The notes under the pieces: generated by a model
Seen by the model: the letters and a program-made list of their open reading frames with translations, nothing else
What the model was told of the DNA's origin: nothing
Database searches by the model: none
Program-made: the position numbers and the translations under genes
Assembly: GCF_963678635.1 (NCBI RefSeq)
Contig: NC_087063.1
Span: forward strand, 23,630,701-23,690,700
DNA from: Symsagittifera roscoffensis
Taxonomy: Eukaryota > Xenacoelomorpha > Acoela > Convolutidae
Length of the DNA: 60,000 nucleotides
Direction: 5' to 3'
Part shown: positions 32,897 through 42,734 of the stretch, piece by piece
Numbering within the stretch: the stretch's first letter is position 1
How the letters are laid out: the number at the start of each line of letters is the position of its first letter

Positions 32897-34777
32897 TGTA
32901 AAGTATTTTTGTGTTTTTGTCTGGTTTTTGTGTTTTGCGAGAACAAATTGATTTTCTTGAGTTATTCAAAACGAATTAATTTTATCAAATAAAAGAAATT
33001 TTGGCGGTAGGTCTGTAAAACGATATGCCACTAAACCGAATAGAAGCGAATCAAATCAGTAAACCAAAAAGACCTTCTTGACTTAGGTATTATCACTTAT
33101 TGACTCCTGAGAATGAAAAGAACCTACTTTTTCTTAACAAAAAATGGAAAGCCACTGATGAAATCAAATTCAATGGTCGTGGAATCGCGACGTAACCACA
33201 TTATTTTAGAACTGAGAGTTGTACAATAAGACAAAACTTTTCCTCACAGCAACAACTTAGTTTTAAAAATACTGCTCGTACCAGGGCGAAGCCCCGAATG
33301 TACTGACTGCCTTTTAAGGTCTATATAGGAGTAATAACAAGAACAAATTAAGTGTGAAAAAAATATATGTTTTTTTAATTTGAAATTTTTTGTAAAAATC
33401 ATCCCCCACACGCCATATAAAACACAAAGTGATAGATCAATGCTCCTATTAACAAATGAATCATGGCAAATAAGCTTCCTACAACACATTTGGAACGATC
33501 ACTAAGGCGGAATAATTCTCCGCTTACGCGTTAATAGCGCGAAATATATCGCGCGTTAACTGTCCCAAGTTGGCCAAAATGTCACTCTTTCAACACCCAT
33601 AATTTTCAGAAAAATGATCACAGGTGAATTATCTCTCATAAAATTTAAGCTCAAGAAAAGAAAACTTTTCGAAGTATATAAAAAAACTTCCATCAAAAAC
33701 GGCCAGTTAAAAAGTTGAATTTTGATTGAAGAAAAAAACCACCCCAAGCACAAATACTCCATTACTTTCGTAACGAAAATCAGGTCTTATTACGGCCCAC
33801 TAAACGGCCCAATGTCATTGTTTCTACATCTTGAACTAAATTTTTTGTGGTTGAAACTTTTTGGCTAATTAATCAATCAAATTCGAACAGCATGGTTGGG
33901 CATTTTAATTTTTTTTAAAGTTTCAAGCCAATAAAATTGTTAGCCGAAATTAACAAAATTATATTTTTTTGTTCTCTTGAAGCCGTTTTACTGAATTATT
34001 CTTGACCTGGCAAAGTTTTAGTAACGACTTTATTTTGATTTGTAAAGTATTTTTGTGTTTTTGTCTGGTTTTTGTGTTTTGCGAGAACAAATTGATTTTC
34101 TTGAGTTATTCAAAACGAATTAATTTTATCAAATAAAAGAAATTTTGGCGGTAGGTCTGTAAAACGATATGCCACTAAACCGAATAGAAGCGAATCAAAT
34201 CAGTAAACCAAAAAGACCTTCTTGACTTAGGTATTATCACTTATTGACTCCTGAGAATGAAAAGAACCTACTTTTTCTTAACAAAAAATGGAAAGCCACT
34301 GATGAAATCAAATTCAATGGTCGTGGAATCGCGACGTAACCACATTATTTTAGAACTGAGAGTTGTACAATAAGACAAAACTTTTCCTCACAGCAACAAC
34401 TTAGTTTTAAAAATACTGCTCGTACCAGGGCGAAGCCCCGAATGTACTGACTGCCTTTTAAGGTCTATATAGGAGTAATAACAAGAACAAATTAAGTGTG
34501 AAAAAAATATATGTTTTTTTAATTTGAAATTTTTTGTAAAAATCATCCCCCACACGCCATATAAAACACAAAGTGATAGATCAATGCTCCTATTAACAAA
34601 TGAATCATGGCAAATAAGCTTCCTACAACACATTTTATAATTTTTTTTAAGTTTCAAGCCAATAAAATTGTCAGCCGAAATTAACAAAATTATATTTTTT
34701 TGTTCTGTTGAAGCCGTTTTACTGAATTATTCTTGTCCTGGCAAAGTTTTAGTAACGACTTTATTTTGATTCGATTA
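32897..34777. repeat. Nested direct repeats including a fold-back arm
   Basis: Block 32,897-33,491 recurs as 34,041-34,635 (offset 1,144 bp, near identical). A second block, 33,905-34,040, recurs as 34,637-34,777 just after it. The sequence 33,265-33,785 is a single right arm of the fold-back family (CAGGGCGAAGCC, ACGCGTTAATAGCGCG, TTACTTTCGT), and 34,409-34,635 is a partial arm. CACTAAACGGCCC at about 33,799 faces GGGCCGTTTAGTG at about 34,916, so the whole may once have been one larger inverted structure ending CGAAAGTCGGAACAA near 34,950. Confidence 0.7.
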
Positions 34778-35940
34778 TTCGATAAAGTTCCTTTTTTCCA
34801 TAAATTCGGCTAATATTTTAATCTGCTGGAAATGTTCATAAAAACGTTTAAATGAAATTAGCCAATCAGATTCGCCCGCATGATTTTCATTTCAAGAAAT
34901 TGAAAAATTGAATTTGGGCCGTTTAGTGCAGAAGACCTCGAAAGTCGGAACAATAATAATGCTCTTGCCAAGAGCTGTTCACAGTTTTTTTTTATTCCGC
35001 AATTGATGTAGTTTTTACATAACCCGGTTTACTGATCTGGTAGTTTGCTGACACATCTGGTTACTGAACGCAACCCAACTTTTTTTTGTTTCAAGCAATC
35101 TTATTGTGGTACCGGGTTGAAGTCCCACCGTTAATTATCACTTTTTCTGCCGTATTCCAGTGATCGCTATTTTCCAGTGCCGATTCATGTAAACTTCAGT
35201 AGTTCACAGCTTTTGCTCATTTTGATAGGTTTTTATTGCTGTTTCATCACTGAAAATTAGCCAAATTAGCGTAAATCTATCAATAAAATGTACTTGCTTT
35301 TGTGGAAATGAACATCGAGAAATCATCAATGACGATCGCTGTTTTTTTTCCACTTTTTATAGCTACTTTTCAATGTAAGCTCAACCCGGGGTTGTCTGAA
35401 TCAGCAAAATTGAATGGTGCTGAAAACTTTTTGCTACTTTGCGGAAAAATTGTTATAATTTACACGAAGAACATCCGCGCAAATAAAGTACAATAATTCA
35501 GAGTATGTAGTTCTGTATGTAGAGTTGCCACTAATCAACGTTTGATTGGTTGAATCATTGTATCGGCTTAGTGCTTTCCGTGTTGTCCAACAGAGCATCT
35601 TCGCAGTCAAATAAGAAATCTTCTTCGTGTACAGTAGCGACAGCTGGCTGTGGCACATGCAGCAACTTACTTCGTAGCCTAAAAAACGAACATCATTTCA
35701 GATTGTTTTCTCGTGAACTTCCACATTTACTATATTTTGTAGACCTAGTAAACTTTCAGGGTCAGTCGGCAAAAATTGTTTCCATAAATTTATAGTATTT
35801 TTTTTCATTCTGATGCACAGAACTTCAAACTGAGTTCCATCTTTTGAAGTATCATCTTTGGCCTAGCCACACTAAGAAGAAAAGACCAAAGCGGCGCGGC
35901 TTAAGATAAGGCCGACGGCGCGACTTCAGAAAAGACTTTT
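34778..35940. other. Intergenic, no supported gene
   Basis: Plus-strand open frames at 35,302-35,496 and 35,550-35,795 have no recognisable domains. The first begins with a hydrophobic run (AVFFPLFIATF) that could be mistaken for a signal peptide, but nothing supports expression. Confidence 0.4.
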
Positions 35941-36155
35941 GGTATTTCGCTCAGTCGCGCATGTCGCGGCAGTTTATTCTCAGTCGCGCCGGTCCGGAAT
36001 TGATAATTTTCAGTCGCGCCGGTCGCGCCGGTCCCGATGGTTCTTTGAGTCGCGCCAGTCGCGGTGTATTTTTTTCAGTCGCGCCGGTCTTCAATTGCCA
36101 AGTTTTGGTCGCGCCGGTCTGGAATTGCCAATATATTTTTGGGTCGCACCGGTTT
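35941..36155. repeat. GC-rich minisatellite, core GTCGCGCCGGTC
   Basis: At least seven degenerate copies of a core near (A)GTCGCGCCGGTC lie in about 215 bp of otherwise AT-rich sequence, separated by variable 5-25 bp linkers. Open frames exist on both strands (35,939-36,163 plus and 35,951-36,268 minus) but they simply translate the repeat. Confidence 0.7.
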
Positions 36156-36401
36156 TTTCTTAAGTCGGGACCTCGACCCGGGGATGACTCATTTGTAGTG
36201 CATCTTAACGTTCCCGATAACATTGGACGCAAAGTTAGTTCACAATGAAGACTTTGAAGATTTACCACTTTGAAGACTTGTTCAACTGTTTTTGCACACT
36301 TTAATAAGCCTTAAAATTTTAGGCATTCAGGGGTTATTTATTTCAAAATTAGTTTGAGGTTGGATTTGGTAAAGTAAGCACCTTAAGAACGCATCCATGA
36401 A

Positions 36402-36608
36402 TTAGAAAACTAGCTTATAGAAAAACAACAATTGTTGGAACTGTATGGTATAGTAAAGTGACCCTTCGTTTTCCCTCTCGGCAGAGTTGAGTTGAGTCTG
36501 CAGTTGGTGAATGGTCTCGTTCAGCGTCTCCCTCTCGCCCCTTAGTCTCACCACCTTCTGAGTCAGCACTTCGTTCTTCTCTCCGTCACTCATCAAAATG
36601 CCACGCTT
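36402..36608 (-). CDS. NMDA-type receptor gene, C-terminal coiled-coil exon
   Basis: The exon follows an acceptor (CTTTCAG) at 36,609-36,611 in phase 0 with the M4 exon. It reads KRGILMSDGEKNEVLTQKV, then VRLRGERETLNETIHQLQT and QLNSAERENEG. Leucine and valine spacing over about 40 residues fits a dimeric coiled coil. The frame runs on to a TAA at 36,402-36,404, but the last 19 codons look non-coding. A GT follows ENEG, so a further exon beyond 36.4 kb is possible. This is the cytoplasmic tail. A coiled coil here is not a known feature of NMDA receptor subunits, though GABA-B receptors have one. Confidence 0.65.
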   Translation of the reverse strand, partial: KRGILMSDGEKNEVLTQKVVRLRGERETLNETIHQLQTQLNSAERENEGSLYYTIQFQQLLFFYKLVF

Positions 36609-37224
36609 CTGAAAGGACAAAACTGGGATCTCTTTAACTATCTCCCCCCTATGGTACCTAGTAAACTAATCTCCCCTATGGTACCCTTTAACGAGAAGTC
36701 TCCATGAGTTTTTACACATAAGTTAATACCATTTATCCTCGAGGGAAAGGTCCAACATACAAGCTGTACAGCTCATCACGGCGAGCCGCTGTTGCGCCCA
36801 TGCTTCATAACTACATCCAACTATTTTTTGGTTATTTTTCTGGGCTGGGCAATATTGCCTCACCCTCAAGCAACGAGCATGGATCATGGTGGGCCTCGAA
36901 CATCCGATCCTTCGATCGAGAAGAGGAGACATAGCCAATTCGTCACTGCTCCCCTAACAACCACCTAGTTACTATTCTCCCCAATAGTACCTAGTAACTA
37001 ACCTCCCCCTATAATAAACTAATGCAGTTTTGTACCTTGTTGCGAATCTAAGTAATAAGAAAACATTTGTAAAGAAAAACTTCCATTTCCCCTGAAACGA
37101 AAAACGATATAAGATAAAGATTTGGTAAGATGACATCTTAGGTTAAGTTTCCGTGCAAAAAAATTGATTAGTTACCCAAAAGTTTTTCGTTAAGTTCGAA
37201 AAGAGTTAGAACAGGGCAACTGAC
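36609..37224 (-). other. Intron with interrupted minisatellite
   Basis: Copies of a CTCCCC.TATGGTACCTAGTAA unit lie at 36,641-36,690 and again at about 36,950-37,015, on either side of about 250 bp of other sequence. This suggests an insertion into a small tandem array. No other feature was seen. Confidence 0.45.
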
Positions 37225-37373
37225 CGACTCCAGCACCTTGTCCCACATGGCCTCCGCACGATTTCCACGGAAGTAGGCCGAGTAGCGTTCGTATAAATGG
37301 GTCTCAAAGGGAAGCAGCACACCACCCAGGATCATCCCAGCTATCAACACGTACAAGATGCCCGTGGCGTGTT
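37225..37373 (-). CDS. NMDA-type receptor gene, M4 exon
   Basis: The exon is 149 bp between acceptor TTTTAG and donor GTCAGT. It continues the phase of the exon at 44,460-44,651 and encodes HATGILYVLIAGMILGGVLL, the fourth membrane segment, then a short basic cytoplasmic stretch (ERYSAYFRGNRAEAMWDK). In GluN1 the corresponding sequence also follows a conserved Glu-rich lead and ends in a basic cytoplasmic segment. It ends in phase 0. Confidence 0.85.
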
Positions 37374-37985
37374 CTAAAACAGTTAATCAGTGTTAAAGAC
37401 AAGTAAATCCGAATTTAAACATTTTTTTTTAATAATTTTTTAAGTTACATGATAGTTTTCTGATAGTTTTCGAAAGTTTTTTTAAATAGTTTTCGAAGTT
37501 TTTCACTAAACAAAAAACATAAAACTTTGTTTTCTAGTTATGTAGGCTTCTTTTTTCAGTTTTTGGCCTATAGCCATTGTTTTATTTCTTTTGAAAACGA
37601 AAACTTCAGTCTTGTGAAATTTTTTGTGGCACCTGGTCGTAGAATTTTTTATGGTCAATTATTGTGCCTAGTGTATCGCAAGTTTTTTTGCTATTCAATA
37701 GGAAACCTTGACAAATTCTAATTGATCTGCAAGTTTCTAATTTAAAGTATGTATCAAACCACACTTGAAATGTAAAGCCAATCTATGGCAACTATGGCAA
37801 TTATGTCGGAACTATGGGAACATGTGGAAGAAATTTTTTTCTGAAATAAGCGTCGCTTGTCAGTGCGCGATCGAAATATCATATTCTTGACAGGGCTTTA
37901 AGTCGCGAAAGCATGCGGATAAAAGATCACTACTGGAAATTCTCGAGTCGCCAAAGTCTGGATAAAGGAGTGGAGCTGGATGGCA
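37374..37985 (-). other. Intron, nothing recognised
   Basis: AT-rich intron sequence between the M4 exon and the MITE. No coding or RNA signature was seen. Confidence 0.5.
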
Positions 37986-37993
37986 GGCCAGAT

Positions 37994-38163
37994 CAGGGGC
38001 GGATTTAGGGGGCGCAGAAAATTTGACCAAAACAGGTATTTTTTGATGCTTTGGGAGAACTCGGAAAATCAATTTGGTCGACCTAAAAAAAGGTTGATAA
38101 AGTTTTCGAACATTTATTGAAAATCCGCCCGCCCCCCTCGAGAAAATCCTAGATCCGCCCCTG
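37994..38163. mobile_element. hAT-like MITE, 170 bp, target duplication GGCCAGAT
   Basis: The ends are CAGGGGCGGATTTAGGGGG and ...CTAGATCCGCCCCTG, imperfect inverted repeats of the CAGGGGCGGATCTAGG type. It is flanked by perfect 8-bp duplications GGCCAGAT at 37,986-37,993 and 38,164-38,171. It lies in a receptor intron. Confidence 0.85.
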
Positions 38164-38192
38164 GGCCAGATGATCAAAATGGTCGCAGAAAC

Positions 38193-38444
38193 TGTTAAAG
38201 TCGTAAGTTTGGAAATTCAAAAAGGTTGTTAATAAGTTGTATTGTAGACAAACTGTTAGGCATCAAATCGAAATCTTACTGCACTCTTTTATTTCAGATC
38301 CCATCGGACATTAGAGATCGCAAAGTCAAGGCAGCAGGTCCCCAGACAGAACGAAGAATTGATAGCACTTACATAAACTCAGACTGGTGTCTATCTAGAA
38401 GAATTGATAGCACTTACATAAACTCAAAACTGGTCCCTATCTCA
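38193..38444 (-). repeat. 3' LTR of the gypsy element
   Basis: It starts TGTTAAAGTCGTAAG and ends CCCTATCTCA as read on the plus strand, and matches the other LTR except at two positions. A 30-bp stretch containing GAATTGATAGCACTTACATA is repeated within it. Confidence 0.95.
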
Positions 38445-38637
38445 TTCGGGCAACCACAAATAAATTTTAGCGTAGATAAAATTTATCAACTTTTTGTTAC
38501 TGTTTGGTATTGTATAAATGTACTAGTTAAGTTTTTAGTTTTCGTTGAGTTTTCTCACCCGCCAAACCTCTCTTAAGGTTTACTTTTCTCATTTTTCTCT
38601 TCTTGTCGTTTCCCTCATTTATGTTCTATGCGGTGGA

Positions 38638-39651
38638 TCATAACCCCCCCATTTTGTCAACTCCGCGTCTCTGCCGTGTTGATTTCCGCGTCGCCGTTTC
38701 GTACTGATTTTTATTTCGTTTTCCACCGACGGATCGTGGTGAATTCTCCCAAACCGACGGTACATCCTGTCCTTCGTTCGCCGCACCTATGGTTGGTTCC
38801 CTTCGTCCGATTTCCCACTCACTATCGTAGTCGTCGTCGTCTTCCTCGCTCTCGTGCGCCGAGTATTCCACTATTCGCTGTTTTGTCGATTTTCTTGCAT
38901 TTTCCATTGCGGTTCGGTCCTTCTCGGCTTTTCGCTTATACTTGTTTGATTCGCTTGGGGCCGGTTTACTAGTTACGTTTCTACTCGGTCCAGGGGTGCA
39001 CTCCTCGCTTCTATTCCCAATTAGGCTTTCTTCAGGCGCCGATCTAAAAGACACACCACTCCGCCTTAGTAACGACCCTTTTTCCATTTGCACCGTATGC
39101 TCAGTCAATATTTCAATTTTTAATGGCAAACGTTTAAACCTCCTTGGGTCCTTTGGATCCGTCTTCCCGGTCCTCTGATACACCGTCGTTGAACTTGTTT
39201 TACGCTTTTTCAGCCATGTTGGGGTCTTGGGTGGGCTGTGTTCCTTGGGGTCAACAACTTCCGGAGCCTTGGGATCCGCTACCATGTCATCATCCAAAAT
39301 GATTGGAGCTTTCCTATTTTGACGGGCGTACACTAAGTCACTTCTCTTCTCCCAATCTAGGGTAAGTTCAACTTCCGGGAGGTTTCCCGCCTTGTCTAAA
39401 CAAGATAATTTTTGAATAACAACATTGTTCCAATTTAAGTTTTTCAATAACGGTTTTTTCGTTAAATTTCGCAGTGCCGTATTTGCTTCTGGACCATGGT
39501 ATGCTTCGAACGGGGTTAGTTTAGTTTTCGAATGTGGCACAAAACGTAATGCACTAAGCGCACGGGATATCATCGCTCCAAACTTGTAATTTTTATTTTC
39601 CTGGAGATAAGTCAACACGTAATTTTTTCGTTCAACCAATAGTCCGTTCAA
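38638..39651 (-). pseudogene. Gypsy pol: integrase C-terminal region
   Basis: The frame is 337 codons, one base out of frame with the integrase core. The first 60 residues continue the integrase (LTPFEAYHG, typical of this region). The rest is a long hydrophilic, Lys/Arg- and acid-rich tail ending KSTRQRRGVDKMGGL. The shift lies near 39,640, where the two frames overlap. Confidence 0.75.
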
Positions 39652-40087
39652 CCATTCCTGTTGCGCGATGGACCCTAACCGGAGATTTAATTAGTTCGAT
39701 ACCTTCGTTGTTACAGAAATTTTGAATTTCGTTAGAGAAAAAACCCGTGGCTTGATCCATGTGCAATTTCCTTGGGTGTCCATGAGTATTTATGTACTTC
39801 CTTAGGAACTTCAATACATTTTTTGATTTATTGCTTGAACAAACATACGCCGACGGCCAATGCGAGAAAGTATCTACTGCTACAAGTACATACTTTTTCC
39901 GACCCCTTACATAGTTTACTGCACCCCAGAAATCTAATTGGACCAAATAATTTGGTTCCTTAGGAACATACGTTTCCCCCATGTCACTTTTCGGAATGTC
40001 CGGTTTCAGGTTTTTACCTGCTTTTAAGCAACTTTTGCAGTATTTAGCTGTGGCCGCGATATTTCGGTGCATAAGGGGAATCCACAC
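39632..40087 (-). pseudogene. Gypsy pol: integrase catalytic core
   Basis: The frame is 151 codons. The CxxC of the zinc-binding HHCC domain is at residues 17-20, and the catalytic triad is D52, D111 and E147 with the canonical 35-residue gap between the last two. It is open in the same frame as the preceding piece but cut from it by a TAA at 40,130-40,132, so the zinc-domain histidines lie just upstream of this frame's first ATG. Confidence 0.9.
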
Positions 40088-40129
40088 GTCCTTTGCGGCC
40101 GCGAACAGTTTATCCCGCCCATGATGGTT

Positions 40130-41038
40130 TTAATGTAATCGATTCAGAATTGCTGATGATAGGTCCTTCGGTATTGCTAACCGGCCGTCCATCCACAGGC
40201 AACTCTCACGTACTGCGAAATTGTTGTAATGCTGGGCGTAATATTGTCCTAATCTTGTAATAATCTCCTTTGCTCGTGGTTTCCTGTCTCTGATGTTGTC
40301 TCGGATGGTCTTCATAATTGGGTCTTTTTCAATGTTTGCTTCAATCAATTTTAAATTCAAAACTTCCGGGTGTTCAATTTTCTTCACTTTTTTACTATCC
40401 GACGGCACTATAGAATAGATCCATTTTTCATTTTGTACAAGTGGGTACAATAAACTGGGGAATTGATGTGGAAAAGATATAATTGTATTTAGTTTTTTGG
40501 AATTAGTTCGTTTGATATCAAGTTTTTCGGGTGGTATCATTTCAATATCGGAATCCGAACTAACGCTAGGAGGATGACTTAGGCGGTTCAGTACAACATT
40601 TAGATTAACATTTCCCAAATTAGTTGACATGTTGACTTTTGCCGAAGTTGGAGGATCATTTTTCTCTGGCGAATTACTCATTTTTGTATATTTTGGGTTA
40701 CTCAAGTTATTTCTCTCGGATTTGCTACTGTATTTTTTCAAAGTAACTGGCTTATCACTATAATTTTTAATCCTGTAATTTTTCAAAGTAAGTGGCTCTT
40801 CACTGTAATCTTGTAAGACGGATGGTTTGCAACTGTAAATTTTTGACGCAGAAGGCTTGCAATTGTAGTTAGTTGAAATGGAAGGGTTTCGTGAGTATTG
40901 ATTCAATTTTTTATGTTTGCAACTGTAATTTAAGCAATGAGAACAAAGTCTGAATCTCGTTCTTCGGTATTTGCATATTTCCGCCGGTATGCAAATATCT
41001 CGACGCTGATTGGTTAACCGTCGGTTGCATGTAAACAC
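40130..41038 (-). pseudogene. Gypsy pol: linker and integrase N-terminus
   Basis: The frame is 302 codons. Residues about 40-115 are an unusual Lys/Tyr/Ser-rich region of imperfect repeats (motifs like NYNCKPS, IYSCKPS, NYSDKPVTLKKYS). Later comes the usual pre-integrase segment (DPIMKTIRDNI, VRESCLWMDGRLAIPK). It ends at a nonsense codon directly before the HHGRDKLF zinc-binding motif. Confidence 0.7.
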
Positions 41039-41043
41039 GCCCT

Positions 41044-41613
41044 CTATTGAGCGTTTGTGCTCACGGTGAATATTTGCATAATCGCCTTCTCTTTTATTCT
41101 CATTGGATGAAGCTGATTTCGTTGTGTCGAAACATGACTGTTCGCCCCTACCGTCGGTTTTTGCTTATTGTTATTCACTTCTTGACCCCTAGGCTTCATT
41201 TTATCTTTGGGTCTCAACGCCGCGTTTATCATTCTTATCTTTGCCACTGTAAAATTTTCATCGTAATGACTTGTCTCGGGTGCCTCTGCGGACGGAAACC
41301 GAGACAAATAGTCAGCCATTCCCATTTTTGACCCCTGTCTATGTTCAACTTTCAAGTCGTATGGCACCAGTTGAACATACCATCGAGTTAATCGACTGAA
41401 AAATGTTTTATTTCCTTTCGGTGACGCATTCAACAAGGTAAGTAGCGCTTTATGGTCAGATATCACTGTGAAATACCGACCGTATATATAATTCCGAAAA
41501 TGTTCCGTGGCCCACACTAACGCGAGTAATTCTAATTCGTTTGTGGAGTTTTTTTTCAGCCGGATTAAGGTAACGGGATGCAAACGAAATCGGGTGCCAC
41601 CCGGATGCGCCAT
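41044..41613 (-). pseudogene. Gypsy pol: RNase H, second half
   Basis: The frame is 189 codons. It contains TNELELLALVWATEHFRNYI, SDHKALLTLL and the end of the RNase H domain (ADYLSRFP), so the catalytic Glu and second Asp lie here. It is one frame away from the first half at 41,456-41,719. Confidence 0.8.
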
Positions 41614-41719
41614 ACTGTTCTAAGACGGCCCCTAGGCCATCGTGACTAGCATCACAAATAATTCTAGTTTCACGGTGAATGTCGAAATGTCGTAATTCGA
41701 CAATATTTTCCACAAGCAA
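41456..41719 (-). pseudogene. Gypsy pol: RNase H, first half
   Basis: It has the first catalytic Asp in ICDASHDGLGAVLEQ and then HPISFASRYLNPAEKK. The frame is lost at about 41,560, where the domain continues in the frame of 41,044-41,613. Confidence 0.8.
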
Positions 41720-42734
41720 TTTTAATTGTTGGAACGCATTTTCGCAAACGGGTGTCCAGACAAAATGGCCTTAACGGTGCGCTTAATTCGGCGAGTTTGG
41801 GTGAAAATTTGTGTAAGCTGTGTAGTGAACCCATCAACGATTTCAACTGCTTTCGAGATTTTGGGGTTTTCAAGTCTTCTATTGCTTGTGTTTTTCTTAC
41901 TAAGGGCGTTATACCACTTTCCCCAATTCGAAATCCAAGCCATTCGCACTCCGTTTTCGCAAATTCGCATTTTCGCAATTTTAACGCGACATTGGAGACG
42001 TCCAGTTTTTTCAATATCTTTTCCACCAACGCTATGTGTTCGATTTTAATTCCTTTTGAAGCAATTAAGATATCATCAATAAACGCGTTAGCCTGGGGGA
42101 ACTCCTTAATTAAATTATCAATTACCTTCTGGAGTTCCGCCGGCATTGACGTAAGTCCGTAAAATCCGTTTTTAAAACGATAAGTCTCCGTAAACTTTCC
42201 GCCGACTAGTGAGAAATTGCATTGCTCGCTCGTTTTTTGTTCTAATGCGACTTGTCCGTACGCATATGTGAAATCCAATGTTGTAAAATATACATTCCCC
42301 GATTTTTTCTCCGCGATAATCTGACTTACTCCGTCAATTAATTCGTCAATATTTGGCATTTGGTACTTATTTTTGTGTACCTGTTTATTCAATTCTCTTG
42401 ATTCTAGTGCTAATTTTATACTTCCATCCTTTTTTACTGTAATGACGATAGGAGAGACGAAATACTTATCTGAGCACTCTTGTAAATTTACGATATGTCC
42501 TTCATTTATCAGCCGATGAATTTCTTTATCCACCTTTTCTTGTAGACTGATTGGTACCCTACGCCCTTTTTGTTGTATAGGCTTCAAATTTTCGAAAAAT
42601 TCAGCTTTTATTTTCGCATTCCGGATCTTCCCTATCCTAGTAAATAAATTTGGGTACAACTTACAGAAGTATGTTTGCAATTCGTCGTATTCCTCCTCCT
42701 CTTGACTGATCCCTTCCCCTGTGATTCCCATCAC
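41670..42734 (-). pseudogene. Gypsy pol: reverse transcriptase
   Basis: The frame is 354 codons. It has the first catalytic Asp in TTLDFTYAYGQ (D154), the FIDD box at 218-221 (the F/Y-x-D-D of Ty3/gypsy) and the WLGFRI and KSLMGSLHSLHKFSPKLAEL connection segments. Frame is lost at about 41,750 before RNase H. The 5' end overlaps the gag-protease frame by 74 bp in another frame. This may reflect a normal programmed shift rather than damage. Confidence 0.9.

Noticed and set aside
35302-35496. Short frame with a signal-peptide-like start
   Set aside because: One hydrophobic run only, with no splice or homolog support.
35941-36155. CRISPR-like array
   Set aside because: Units are degenerate, spacers are irregular and the genome is animal. 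It is a minisatellite.
35939-36268. Frames on both strands over the GTCGCGCC repeat
   Set aside because: They are produced by the periodic repeat itself.
36720-36940. tRNA-like or SINE sequence inside the intron
   Set aside because: No consistent A and B boxes and no cloverleaf could be drawn.
38628-38972. Plus-strand frames opposite the gypsy pol, also 41,047-42,162 and 42,675-43,935
   Set aside because: Antisense shadows of the retrotransposon genes.
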